64,000 bases of DNA, from contig NZ_LR134117.1 in NCBI RefSeq assembly GCF_900635445.1, forward strand, positions 434,001 through 498,000, given 5' to 3'. Shown here piece by piece: positions 52,848-61,860 of the stretch; positions within the stretch are counted from its first letter, which is position 1; every line of letters starts with the position of its first letter. Under the pieces are notes generated by a model. The model saw only the letters and a list, made by a program, of their open reading frames with translations. It searched no databases and had not been told where the DNA came from. The translations under genes and the position numbers were made by a program. The stretch is from Serratia odorifera. GTDB taxonomy: Bacteria; Pseudomonadota; Gammaproteobacteria; Enterobacterales; Enterobacteriaceae.

Positions 52848-55304
52848 ATGATGGTTCTCAGTATTGTTATCCTGCTGGCACTCATCAGCGTGCTGTTTTA
52901 TCACCGGGTGAGTCTCACCCTCAGCAGTCTGATATTGCTGGCCTACACCGCCGCCATGGGTGCTATCGGCCTGTGGAGCTTCTGGATGCTGTTGCCGTTG
53001 GCGATTATCCTGCTGCCGCTGAACGTCACGTCGCTGCGCCGCTCGATGCTGTCTGCACCGGCGCTGCGCGCATTCCGCAAGGTGATGCCACCGATGTCGA
53101 CCACCGAGAAAGAAGCCATCGAAGCCGGCACCACCTGGTGGGAAGGCGATCTGTTCCGTGGCACGCCGGACTGGAACAAGCTGCATAACTACCCGCAACC
53201 AACGTTGAGCGAAGAAGAGCAGGCGTTTATCGATGGGCCGGTAGAAGAAGCCTGTCGCATGGCAAACGACTTCCAGATCACCCATGAACTGGCCGATCTG
53301 CCGCCAGAACTGTGGGCCTATCTGAAGGAGCATCGCTTCTTTGCGATGATCATCAAAAAAGAATACGGCGGCCTGGAGTTCTCGCCTTATGCGCAGGCAC
53401 GCGTGCTGCAAAAGCTGGCAGGCGTATCCGGTATTCTGGCCATCACCGTCGGCGTGCCCAACTCGCTCGGTCCAGGCGAACTGCTGCAACATTACGGCAC
53501 CGATGAACAAAAAGACCATTATCTGCCGGGTCTGGCGCGCGGCGAAGAAATCCCCTGCTTTGCCCTGACCAGCCCGGAAGCCGGTTCCGATGCCGGCGCA
53601 ATCCCGGATGTCGGCACCGTCTGCATGGGCGAATGGCAAGGCAAACAGGTGCTGGGTATGCGCCTGACCTGGAACAAGCGTTACATTACGCTGGCGCCGG
53701 TGGCCACCGTGCTGGGCCTGGCCTTCAAGCTGTACGATCCGAACCGCCTGTTGAGCGACAACGAATCGCCGGGCATCACCTGTGCGCTGATCCCGACCAG
53801 CACGCCCGGCGTGGAAATCGGCAACCGCCACTTCCCGCTGAACGTACCGTTCCAGAACGGCCCAACCCGCGGCAGCGACGTGTTCGTGCCTATCGACTAC
53901 ATCATCGGCGGGCCAAAAATGGCCGGCCAGGGCTGGCGTATGCTGGTTGAATGTCTCTCCGTCGGCCGTGGCATCACCCTGCCCTCCAACTCGACCGGCA
54001 GCGTCAAGTCGCTGGCGTTGGGGATTGGCGCCTACGCGCACATTCGCCGTCAGTTCAAGATGTCGATCGGCAAAATGGAAGGGATCGAAGAGCCGTTGGC
54101 GCGTATCGCAGGCAATACCTATGTGATGGACGCCGCTGCGTCACTGATTACCTATGGCCTGATGCAAGGTGAGAAGCCGGCGGTGCTGTCGGCAATAGTT
54201 AAATACCACTGTACCCACCGTGGCCAGCAGGCAATTATTGACGCGATGGATATCGCCGGCGGTAAAGGCATTATGCTGGGCGAATCCAACTTCCTGGCGC
54301 GCGCCTATCAGGGCGCACCGATCGCCATCACGGTTGAAGGCGCCAATATCCTGACCCGTACCATGATGATCTTTGGTCAGGGTGCCATTCGCTGCCATCC
54401 TTACGTTCTGGATGAAATGGCGGCGGCGCAGAGCAACGATCTGGCGGCCTTCGACAAGGCGCTGTTCGGCCATCTGGGTCACGTCGGTAGCAGCAAGGTG
54501 CGCAGTTTCTGGCTTGGCCTGACCAACGGCCGCACCAGTAGCACACCGACCAAAGACGCTACCCGCCGCTATTACCAGCAGTTGAACCGCCTGAGCGCCA
54601 ACCTGGCGCTGCTGTCCGACGTGTCGATGGGGGTGCTGGGTGGCAGTCTGAAGCGCCGCGAGCGGATTTCGGCCCGCCTCGGCGATATCCTCAGCCAGAT
54701 GTACCTGGCCTCCGCCACGCTGAAACGCTATCAGGACGAAGGCCGTCAGAAAGAGGATCTGCCGCTGGTTCATTGGGGTGTGCAGGACAGTCTGCATCAG
54801 GCCGAGCAGGCGCTGGACGATCTGCTGCGCAACTTCCCGAACCGCTTGATCGCCGGTGCGATGCGTCTGGTTATCTTCCCGTTTGGCCGCGTGCATACCG
54901 CGCCGTCCGATCGTCTGGATCATCAGTTGGCAAAAATCCTGCAGGTGCCTTCTGCCACCCGTAGCCGTTTGGGCCGTGGCCAGTACCTGACGGCCAGCGA
55001 GCACAATCCGATCGGCCTGCTGGAAGCCGCATTGCTTGACGTGATTGCCGCCGAGCCGATCCACGCTCGCCTGAGCAAGGAAGCCGGCAAAAACCTGCCG
55101 TTCACCCGCCTCGATCGTTTAGCGCAGCGTGCGCTGGAAGAAGGCAAGATCAATGCCGACGAGGCCAAGATCCTGACCAAAGCGGAAGAAAGCCGTCTGC
55201 GTTCAATCAATGTCGATGACTTTGCCCCTGACGCGCTGGCGGCGCAACGGCCGGAAAAGCCGCAGCCGCAGGAGAAACGCCAGCACCACACTGAAGCCGC
55301 CTGA
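52848..55304 (+). CDS. fadE: Acyl-CoA dehydrogenase FadE
   Basis: An 818-residue FAD enzyme for the first oxidative step of fatty-acid beta-oxidation. Two N-terminal membrane helices (MMVLSIVILLALISVLFYH, LLPLAIILLPL) anchor it, followed by the acyl-CoA dehydrogenase core with ALTSPEAGSDAGAIPD and GGKGIMLGESNFLARAYQG. Length and C-terminal region match E. coli FadE. Intact frame. A FadR site lies in front and a strong terminator behind. Confidence 0.96.
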   Translation: MMVLSIVILLALISVLFYHRVSLTLSSLILLAYTAAMGAIGLWSFWMLLPLAIILLPLNVTSLRRSMLSAPALRAFRKVMPPMSTTEKEAIEAGTTWWEGDLFRGTPDWNKLHNYPQPTLSEEEQAFIDGPVEEACRMANDFQITHELADLPPELWAYLKEHRFFAMIIKKEYGGLEFSPYAQARVLQKLAGVSGILAITVGVPNSLGPGELLQHYGTDEQKDHYLPGLARGEEIPCFALTSPEAGSDAGAIPDVGTVCMGEWQGKQVLGMRLTWNKRYITLAPVATVLGLAFKLYDPNRLLSDNESPGITCALIPTSTPGVEIGNRHFPLNVPFQNGPTRGSDVFVPIDYIIGGPKMAGQGWRMLVECLSVGRGITLPSNSTGSVKSLALGIGAYAHIRRQFKMSIGKMEGIEEPLARIAGNTYVMDAAASLITYGLMQGEKPAVLSAIVKYHCTHRGQQAIIDAMDIAGGKGIMLGESNFLARAYQGAPIAITVEGANILTRTMMIFGQGAIRCHPYVLDEMAAAQSNDLAAFDKALFGHLGHVGSSKVRSFWLGLTNGRTSSTPTKDATRRYYQQLNRLSANLALLSDVSMGVLGGSLKRRERISARLGDILSQMYLASATLKRYQDEGRQKEDLPLVHWGVQDSLHQAEQALDDLLRNFPNRLIAGAMRLVIFPFGRVHTAPSDRLDHQLAKILQVPSATRSRLGRGQYLTASEHNPIGLLEAALLDVIAAEPIHARLSKEAGKNLPFTRLDRLAQRALEEGKINADEAKILTKAEESRLRSINVDDFAPDALAAQRPEKPQPQEKRQHHTEAA

Positions 55305-55325
55305 ATTCTCACGGCGTAAATCAAT

Positions 55326-55351
55326 GGGGCGATAGCTATCGCCCCTTTTTT
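55326..55351 (+). terminator. Rho-independent terminator of fadE
   Basis: GGGGCGATAGCTATCGCCCC (55326-55345) is a perfect 10-bp hairpin followed by TTTTTT. Located 21 bases after the fadE stop. Confidence 0.92.
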
Positions 55352-55366
55352 ATCGCTCGATTTTAG

Positions 55367-56566
55367 TTAACCATGCTGGCGAATACGCGCCAGCAATGCG
55401 TCGATGTGCTCGATTTGCGGTGCATTGACCATCAGCGCACGACCAAGACTCAGCGCGTTGCGCTGACACTCAAGGCGCATCTCGGCATCTTCGATGCTAT
55501 CCAGATCGGCCACGTGCGCCAGCCCGATGGTGCGGCGGACCAGCTCGCTACCGCAATACCCCACCGCGTCACGCCAGACCTGACGCAGAAACTGCTCGGC
55601 ATAGCCCGGCGTCGCCAGCGTGATATCGCGGGTTTTCTGCTGGCACAGTGCCAGGAAACGATCGGCGAAAATCAGCCACAGTTCGCGAATATCCTGCAGG
55701 CGCTGTTCGCGCCCGGCGGCGGCGTCTCGTGGGCCAAACAGCCCCGGCAGACCGCAGTAATTCAGCAGCAGATTACCCAGCGCGGTGCCCACGTCAAACC
55801 CGATCGGACCATAAAAACCGAACTCGGCGTCGATCGCCTTCAGCTTGCCTTCGGCAACGAACACCGAGCCGCTGTGAATGTCGCCGTGCAACAGCGCTTC
55901 GGCCTTGCTGAGAAAACGCTGCTTGAGGCCGGCGACAGCCAGTTTCAACGCCGCGTCTTGTCGCAGTTCGCCTACCTGTGGCAACAACGCCTCGTCGAAA
56001 CTATTTCGCTCATGCTCAATGTAAGGATCGGTGAAGAACAGATCTTCGGTGATCTGGCACAGCTCCGGGTTGGTGAAGCGGCTCACCTGCGCCTTCTTCT
56101 GTTGGGCGTTCTGATAGAAATCAGAAGTATGGAATAGCGTTTGCGCCAAATACTCCGCCAACTGTCCGGCGGCCAACGGATAATAGTGGCCGTTAATCAG
56201 TTCATGACGCCAGATGCGGTGGTCGGACAGGTCTTCCTGCACCATCACCGCCAGTTCGGCATCGTGATGCAGCACATTAACCGTATGTCGCGGGCAGAAG
56301 CCACCGTGCACCAGCAGCGTTTCCGCTTCGATACGTGCGCGATCGAGCGTCAGCGGCCAGGATTCTCCTACACAGCGTACATACGGCAACGCCTGTTTGA
56401 CGATCACCCGGCTGACGCCTGCGTCATCAAGGATCTTGAACACCAGATTCAAATTGCCGTCGCCAATTTCTTCGGCGCTGACCAACGCCTGTGGATCGGC
56501 TACCTGCCCGTACTGACGGGCATATTCAACGGCATCGGCAGCGGTAAAGGTACGATAAAGCGACAT
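55367..56566 (-). CDS. mtnK: Methylthioribose kinase
   Basis: A 399-residue kinase that phosphorylates 5-methylthioribose in methionine salvage. The choline-kinase-like fold shows LLHGDIHSGSVFV (catalytic loop) and KAIDAEFGFYGPIGFDVG. Start at 56566; the longer frame to 56689 crosses the promoter. It is divergent from mtnA with five tandem MetJ boxes between them. Confidence 0.94.
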   Translation of the reverse strand: MSLYRTFTAADAVEYARQYGQVADPQALVSAEEIGDGNLNLVFKILDDAGVSRVIVKQALPYVRCVGESWPLTLDRARIEAETLLVHGGFCPRHTVNVLHHDAELAVMVQEDLSDHRIWRHELINGHYYPLAAGQLAEYLAQTLFHTSDFYQNAQQKKAQVSRFTNPELCQITEDLFFTDPYIEHERNSFDEALLPQVGELRQDAALKLAVAGLKQRFLSKAEALLHGDIHSGSVFVAEGKLKAIDAEFGFYGPIGFDVGTALGNLLLNYCGLPGLFGPRDAAAGREQRLQDIRELWLIFADRFLALCQQKTRDITLATPGYAEQFLRQVWRDAVGYCGSELVRRTIGLAHVADLDSIEDAEMRLECQRNALSLGRALMVNAPQIEHIDALLARIRQHG

Positions 56567-56740
56567 CACAACCCCTCTGGCAGATACCCACCCTGTGTCA
56601 CGCCGCATCGTTGCCGCCAGCCCAGCACCAGCAAGTGGCCAGGCCGCCGCCAGCACGGTGCCATTGCCTTGGCACTGGCCACCTGCCACCGCGATGCAAC
56701 GCGAATCAGGGAGGGTGTAGATGTGTTAACTTCATTATTT

Positions 56741-56780
56741 AGACATTTAAGCATTCGGACGTCTATACATCCGGATGTCA
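56741..56780. promoter_or_regulatory. MetJ operator: five tandem met boxes
   Basis: Consecutive octamers AGACATTT, AAGCATTC, GGACGTCT, ATACATCC and GGATGTCA follow the consensus AGACGTCT without gaps. They sit between divergent mtnK and mtnA, 57 bases before mtnA. MetJ with SAM would repress both. Confidence 0.8.
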
Positions 56781-56836
56781 TGTTGGCAGAATAGCGCCAT
56801 AGATGCAATATGATCGCAACAAGGATTTAACTGATT

Positions 56837-57865
56837 ATGCGCACGCTTAACACCACCAGTTTGACTCTGCGAGACAACCAACTCTGGATCCTCGATCAAC
56901 AGGCATTGCCGCAAGAAAAGCGCTGGTGCTCCAGCAATAGCGTGGAGGAGCTGGTTGGTCATATTCACGCCCTGCGGGTACGCGGCGCGCCGCTGATCGG
57001 TCTGTCCGCCAGCCTGCTGTTGGCCCTGCTGGCCGAACGTGGCCTGCCGCGCGACGCGCTGGCGGAGGCATTGGCCACGCTACGCGCGGCGCGACCGACC
57101 GCGGTCAATCTGATGAATAATCTCGATCGCATCAAGCTGGCGCTGGCGCAACCCGACTGGGTGGCGGCCATGGCGACAGAGGCCTTGCGGCTGGTGGATG
57201 AAGACCGTGCGCTGTGCGACAGCATTGCCGATCGCGGGGCGGCGCTGGTTACCCCCGGCAGCCGTCTGCTGACCCACTGCAATACCGGTGGGCTGGCAAC
57301 CGCCGGCATCGGCACCGCCATCGGCGTGCTGTTGCGTGCCCATCAACAGGGTAATGTCGCGCAGGTGTGGGTCGATGAAACACGCCCGCTGTTACAGGGT
57401 GGCCGTCTAACCGCCTGGGAACTGGGCGAACTGGGCATCCCCTATCGGCTGATCTGCGACTCGATGGCGGCCGGCCTGATGGCGCAGGGTAAAGTGGATG
57501 CGGTGTGGGTCGGCGCCGATCGCATCGCAGCCAACGGTGACGTTGCCAACAAAATAGGCACTTACAGCCTGGCGGTGCTGGCGCATTATCATGGCATTCC
57601 GTTTTATGTTGCCGCCCCCCACACCACTCACGATGCGCATTGCCCCAACGGTGCGGCGATTCCGATAGAACAGCGCAGCGCCGCAGAAGTGACCGGCGTC
57701 GCCGGCAGTTTTGGCAGTTGCCAATGGGCGCCTGCCGATGCGCAGGTCGACAATCCGGCCTTCGACGTCACGCCGGCGGCGTTAATCAGCGCTTGGGTAC
57801 TGGACTGCGGCGTGATCCGCCCCGAACAGGTTAGCGACGGGATTTTCCAGCGGGCGCTGGTCTAG
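56837..57865 (+). CDS. mtnA: S-methyl-5-thioribose-1-phosphate isomerase
   Basis: A 342-residue isomerase that makes methylthioribulose-1-phosphate. RGAPLIGLSASLLL near the N-terminus, the active-site Cys in LTHCNTGGLATAGIGTAIG and Asp in WVGADRIAANGDVANKIGTY are diagnostic of the eIF2B-like MtnA family. First gene on its side of the MetJ-controlled intergenic region. Confidence 0.96.
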   Translation: MRTLNTTSLTLRDNQLWILDQQALPQEKRWCSSNSVEELVGHIHALRVRGAPLIGLSASLLLALLAERGLPRDALAEALATLRAARPTAVNLMNNLDRIKLALAQPDWVAAMATEALRLVDEDRALCDSIADRGAALVTPGSRLLTHCNTGGLATAGIGTAIGVLLRAHQQGNVAQVWVDETRPLLQGGRLTAWELGELGIPYRLICDSMAAGLMAQGKVDAVWVGADRIAANGDVANKIGTYSLAVLAHYHGIPFYVAAPHTTHDAHCPNGAAIPIEQRSAAEVTGVAGSFGSCQWAPADAQVDNPAFDVTPAALISAWVLDCGVIRPEQVSDGIFQRALV

Positions 57866-57954
57866 GCAGGTTGCTATCGCTACACCCGGCAGGCGGGTTG
57901 GCGGCAGGTCATCTCCGGCCAGCGAGCTGCGGTTGGCCGGAGTGCGGCATGACG

Positions 57955-58497
57955 TCAGTCCAGGCGCGGGTAGGCGTCGGCGATGCTGTCGCCGGTGAAA
58001 TGCGCGATCCAGCCTTCCGGATTATCAAACAGACGAATGGCGGTGAAGTTCGGCGCGGATCCCATGTCAAACCAGTGGCGGGTATGAGCCGGTACCGAAA
58101 TCAGATCGTTCTTTTCGCACAGGATCTGATAAATCCTGCCGTTCAGGTGCAAACAAAACAGCCCTGCCCCTTCGACGAAGAATCGCACTTCGTCTTCGCC
58201 ATGCGTATGTTCCGACAGGAATTTCTGCCGCAGCGTCTCTCGCTGGAGATTATCCGGCCGCATGCTGATCACGTCCCAACTTTGATAGCCTTTTTCCGCC
58301 ACCAGTCGATCGATCTCATGCTGATAGGCGGCAATCACCGCCTCCGGCTGCGGGTTGGCGCCCAAATCGCGATCCGCCTGCCAGCGTTCAAAACGCACTT
58401 CAATCTCTGCCAGTTGCCGCTGGATCGCCTCGGCGTCACGGCTATGCCATAGCGGCTGTTGCGGCTCACTGTCGCTGAAAATGGTTAATCCACTCAT
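57955..58497 (-). CDS. mtnD: Acireductone dioxygenase
   Basis: A 180-residue cupin metal enzyme that makes 2-keto-4-methylthiobutyrate and formate (Fe form). HTHGEDEVRFFVEGAG provides the His-x-His and Glu ligands and PAHTRHWFDMG the last His. It overlaps mtnC by four bases (58494-58497), so mtnB-mtnC-mtnD form one operon. Confidence 0.96.
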   Translation of the reverse strand: MSGLTIFSDSEPQQPLWHSRDAEAIQRQLAEIEVRFERWQADRDLGANPQPEAVIAAYQHEIDRLVAEKGYQSWDVISMRPDNLQRETLRQKFLSEHTHGEDEVRFFVEGAGLFCLHLNGRIYQILCEKNDLISVPAHTRHWFDMGSAPNFTAIRLFDNPEGWIAHFTGDSIADAYPRLD

Positions 58498-59183
58498 CCG
58501 GCAAACTCCTCTATCACGATCTGATCGAAACGGTTAACTTGCGGATGCCGGCTCTGTTCGTCAGCGTCATCGCGGATCAGTTGGCAAGTGTGCCAACCGG
58601 CAGCGCGTGCAGCGTCCAGCTCCTGGCGTAGGTCAGATAAAAACAGCAGTTCCGCCGGCGCCATGCCAATCTGTTGGGCAATATTGCGGTATGAAACCTC
58701 TTCGCGCTTGGCGCCAACCCGGGTATCAAAGTAACCGCAAAACAGCGGCTGCAAATCGCCCGCCTCACTGTAGCCAAACAGCAGTTGCTGCGCTTGCACC
58801 GAACCGGAGGAATAGACGTACAGCTGAATGCCCTGTTGCTGCCAGGTTGCCAACTGCGCGGCGACCTCGGGGTACAGATGACCGCGAAAATCGCCGTCGT
58901 GATAGCCACTGCGCCAGATGATGCCCTGCAACGCCTTGAGCGCGGTGGATTTGCGATCTTCATCCATAAAACGATACAGCGCGGCAATCAACAGCGCGCT
59001 ATCGGCATCCGGCTGCTCGAGCTCGCTACGCAATGCCGCCAGCGCGGCGGCCACTTCGGCCTCATCGGCATGTTGGCGAACATAGTCCGCCATACGCTCG
59101 CGGGCATACGGGAACAGCACCTGATGGACAAAGCGGATATCACTGGTGGTGCCTTCAATATCGGTAACAATGGCGCGGATCAT
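58494..59183 (-). CDS. mtnC: Enolase-phosphatase E1
   Basis: A 229-residue HAD phosphatase that enolises and dephosphorylates diketo-5-methylthiopentyl-1-phosphate to acireductone. The nucleophile motif VTDIEGTTSDIRFV, the second motif YVYSSGSVQAQQLLFG and the third FLSDLRQELDAARAAG are present. It overlaps mtnB by four bases. Confidence 0.96.
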   Translation of the reverse strand: MIRAIVTDIEGTTSDIRFVHQVLFPYARERMADYVRQHADEAEVAAALAALRSELEQPDADSALLIAALYRFMDEDRKSTALKALQGIIWRSGYHDGDFRGHLYPEVAAQLATWQQQGIQLYVYSSGSVQAQQLLFGYSEAGDLQPLFCGYFDTRVGAKREEVSYRNIAQQIGMAPAELLFLSDLRQELDAARAAGWHTCQLIRDDADEQSRHPQVNRFDQIVIEEFAG

Positions 59184-59794
59184 TTCGCCTCCAGCAAACG
59201 TCGTTGCAGTTCACACTGGAACAGGAATTCCAGCCCTTCAAGATGACGGCGCGCCTCCGCAACCTGACGCCCCCAGCAATACAGGCCGTGGCCGCGCACC
59301 AGAAAACCATACGGGATCGGCGAGGTGGCCGCGGCGGCGGCCACCCGTTCGGCCAGACGGGGAATATCCTGATCGTTATCGAAGATCGGGATAATCACGC
59401 CGTCGAGATGGCTACGCTGCCCGCTGAGCGACTTTTGCATTTCATAACCCTGTAGCAGCAATGCGTGGTTTTTTTCCACCCGCGACAACACCGTGGCATT
59501 GACCGAATGGGTATGCAAAATGGCGCCGACCTGCGGGTAGAGACGGTAAATCAGCGTATGCAGCCCGGTTTCAGCCGACGGCGTACGGCCACTTGGTACA
59601 TGATTGTCGGCGATATTCACCTGCAACAGGTCGTGCTCGCTCAGGCTACCCTTGTCCTTGCCCGATTCGGTCACCAGACAGCCTTCGGCATCCAGGCGCA
59701 GCGACATATTGCCACCGGTCGCCGGACACCAGCCCTTGTCGCCAATCCAGTGACAGGCCGCCAACAGCGCCTGCAGTTGTGAATTTTCCGTCAT
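59180..59794 (-). CDS. mtnB: Methylthioribulose-1-phosphate dehydratase
   Basis: A 204-residue class II aldolase-fold Zn enzyme. GWCPATGGNMSLRLD, LHTHSVNATVLSRV (Zn His-x-His) and GFLVRGHGLYCWGRQV (third His) mark the family. First gene of mtnBCD; a MetJ-type operator lies 17-48 bases upstream. Confidence 0.95.
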   Translation of the reverse strand: MTENSQLQALLAACHWIGDKGWCPATGGNMSLRLDAEGCLVTESGKDKGSLSEHDLLQVNIADNHVPSGRTPSAETGLHTLIYRLYPQVGAILHTHSVNATVLSRVEKNHALLLQGYEMQKSLSGQRSHLDGVIIPIFDNDQDIPRLAERVAAAAATSPIPYGFLVRGHGLYCWGRQVAEARRHLEGLEFLFQCELQRRLLEAK

Positions 59795-59810
59795 GCGATT
59801 CCCTGAAGAT

Positions 59811-59842
59811 AGCCATCTAAACGTCTTGATTGCCAGATACTA
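59811..59842. promoter_or_regulatory. MetJ-type operator between mtnB and the aminotransferase gene
   Basis: Octamers AGCCATCT, AAACGTCT, TGATTGCC and AGATACTA run in register; the first, second and fourth resemble AGACGTCT. It lies in the 125-base divergent gap. Confidence 0.6.
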
Positions 59843-59919
59843 ACATCGTGGTGTATTGTCAGCAACATATGCATAACCCTAAATACTTCGATGCAGCATA
59901 ACGGGGCACCAGACCAATC

Positions 59920-61079
59920 ATGACTATTTCCGCACCGATTCCCGACAGTAAACTGCCCGCGCTCGGCACCACCATTTTCAGCCAGATGAGCGCGTTGGCG
60001 CAGCAGCATCAGGCCATCAACCTGTCGCAGGGCTTCCCGGACTTCGACGGCCCGGACTATTTGCAACAGCGGCTGGCGTGGCACGTCGCCCAGGGGGCCA
60101 ACCAATATGCGCCAATGACCGGCGTCGCGCCGTTGCGCGCTGCAATCGCCGATAAAACCGCGCAGATTTACGGTTGGCAGCCGGATGCCAACGACGAAGT
60201 CACCATCACCGCCGGGGCAACCGAGGCGCTGTTCGCCGCCATCAGCGCGCTGGTACGGCCGGGCGATGAAGTGATCTGTTTCGATCCAAGCTATGACAGC
60301 TACGCACCGGCAGTACAGCTGTCCGGCGGCGTACTCAAGCGCCTGCCACTACAACCACCGGCATTCAACGTCGACTGGCAACGGTTCGACGAACTGCTTT
60401 CCGCACGCACCCGTCTGGTGATCGTCAACACGCCGCACAACCCGTCCGCCAGCGCCTGGCGGGCTGATGACATGCAACGACTGTGGCAGGCCATCGCCGA
60501 GCGGGAAATCTACGTCTTGAGCGATGAAGTCTACGAGCATATCTGCTTTGCCGCGGCGGCCATGCCAGCGTATTGGCGCACCCGCAACTGCGTCAGCGGG
60601 CAATTGCCGTTTCGTCATTTGGCAAAACCTTTCATATGACCGGCTGGAAAGTCGGCTACTGCGTGGCGCCGCCGGCGCTCAGCGCCGAAGTGCGTAAGGT
60701 GCATCAGTATCTGACCTTCTCGGTCAATACCCCGGCTCAGCTGGCGCTGGCGGATATGCTGCGCGCCGATCCGCAGCATTGGCAACAGCTGTCGGCCTTC
60801 TATCGTGCCAAACGCGACCGCTTCGTGCAGGCATTGAGTCACAGCCGACTGGAAATTCTGCCCTGTGAAGGCACATACTTCTTATTGGCAGATTACAGCG
60901 CGATTTCCGATCTGGATGACGTGGCGTTCTGTCGCTGGCTGACCGAACACGCTGGCGTAGCGGCAATCCCGCTGTCGGTGTTCTGCGCCGATCCTTTCCC
61001 TCATAAATTGATCCGGCTGTGCTTCGCCAAGCAAGATGCCACGCTGGATGCAGCTGCGGAGCGGTTATGTCGACTTTGA
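59920..61079 (+). pseudogene. mtnE: Methionine/glutamine-type aminotransferase (YbdL family), frameshifted as read
   Basis: A class I PLP aminotransferase of about 386 residues, close to E. coli YbdL, which prefers methionine. It would convert 2-keto-4-methylthiobutyrate to methionine, the last salvage step. GFPDFDGPDYLQQRLAWHV, VNTPHNPSASAW and the PLP lysine in VSSFGKTFHMTGWKVGYC are present, but the second half is in another frame. One C appears lost at 60552-60554; restored, the junction reads FAAGGHASVLAHPQLRQR. Overlaps yafV by 13 bases. Confidence 0.88.
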
Positions 61080-61840
61080 AAATCAGTCTGTTGCAACAGC
61101 CGCTGGTCTGGCGCGATGGCCCAGCCAATCTGCGCCATTTTGATCACCTGCTGTCGTCATTGGTCGGCCGCGATCTCATCGTGCTGCCGGAAATGTTCAC
61201 CACTGGCTTCGCCATGGACGCCGGTGACAGCGCCTTGCCGGAGCAACAGGTGATCGACTGGCTGCACGGCTGGGCACGCAAAACCAATGCGCTGGTCGGT
61301 GGCAGCGTGGCGCTGAAGACCGGCGACGGCGCGGTGAACCGTTTCCTGCTGGTGGAGCCAGGCGGTCGGGTACACGCCTATGACAAGCGCCATCTGTTTC
61401 GCATGGCCGGCGAGCATCTGCATTATCAGGCTGGCAAGCGGCGCGAAATCGTCGAATGGCGCGGCTGGCGTATTCTGCCGCAAATCTGTTACGACCTACG
61501 CTTTCCGGTATGGTCGCGCTATGAACAGGATTACGATCTGGCGCTGTACGTCGCCAACTGGCCAGCGGCACGCAGCCAGCACTGGCAAACGCTTTTGGCG
61601 GCGCGAGCGATTGAAAATCAGGTGTACGTTGCCGGCTGCAACCGGGTTGGCGAGGACGGCAACGGCCTTAGCTACAGCGGCGACAGCCTGATCCTCAGTC
61701 CGCAGGGGGAACGGCTGGCCGAAGCCGCAGCGCATACCGCAGCCCGGCTGGACGCCGAGCTGTCGCTGGAAAATCTGCAAGGCTACCGTAGCGCCTTCCC
61801 GGCTTGGCGTGACGCCGACAGCTTCCTGCGTCTCGATTAA
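61067..61840 (+). CDS. yafV: Omega-amidase YafV (nitrilase superfamily)
   Basis: A 257-residue carbon-nitrogen hydrolase. Catalytic triad positions are visible in VLPEMFTTGF (Glu), AYDKRHLFRM (Lys) and LPQICYDLRFPVW (Cys). The family hydrolyses alpha-ketoglutaramate, formed when glutamine is the amino donor, so it pulls the neighbouring aminotransferase reaction forward. Start at 61067 in the overlap with that gene. Translationally coupled. Confidence 0.92.
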   Translation: MSTLKISLLQQPLVWRDGPANLRHFDHLLSSLVGRDLIVLPEMFTTGFAMDAGDSALPEQQVIDWLHGWARKTNALVGGSVALKTGDGAVNRFLLVEPGGRVHAYDKRHLFRMAGEHLHYQAGKRREIVEWRGWRILPQICYDLRFPVWSRYEQDYDLALYVANWPAARSQHWQTLLAARAIENQVYVAGCNRVGEDGNGLSYSGDSLILSPQGERLAEAAAHTAARLDAELSLENLQGYRSAFPAWRDADSFLRLD

Positions 61841-61860
61841 GCCGCCGGCCCGGCTGCCGC

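Noticed and set aside
52842..54041. Open frame of 399 codons on the minus strand across fadE
   Set aside because: Shadow of the fadE frame in GC-rich DNA; rich in His/Arg/Gln with no domain.
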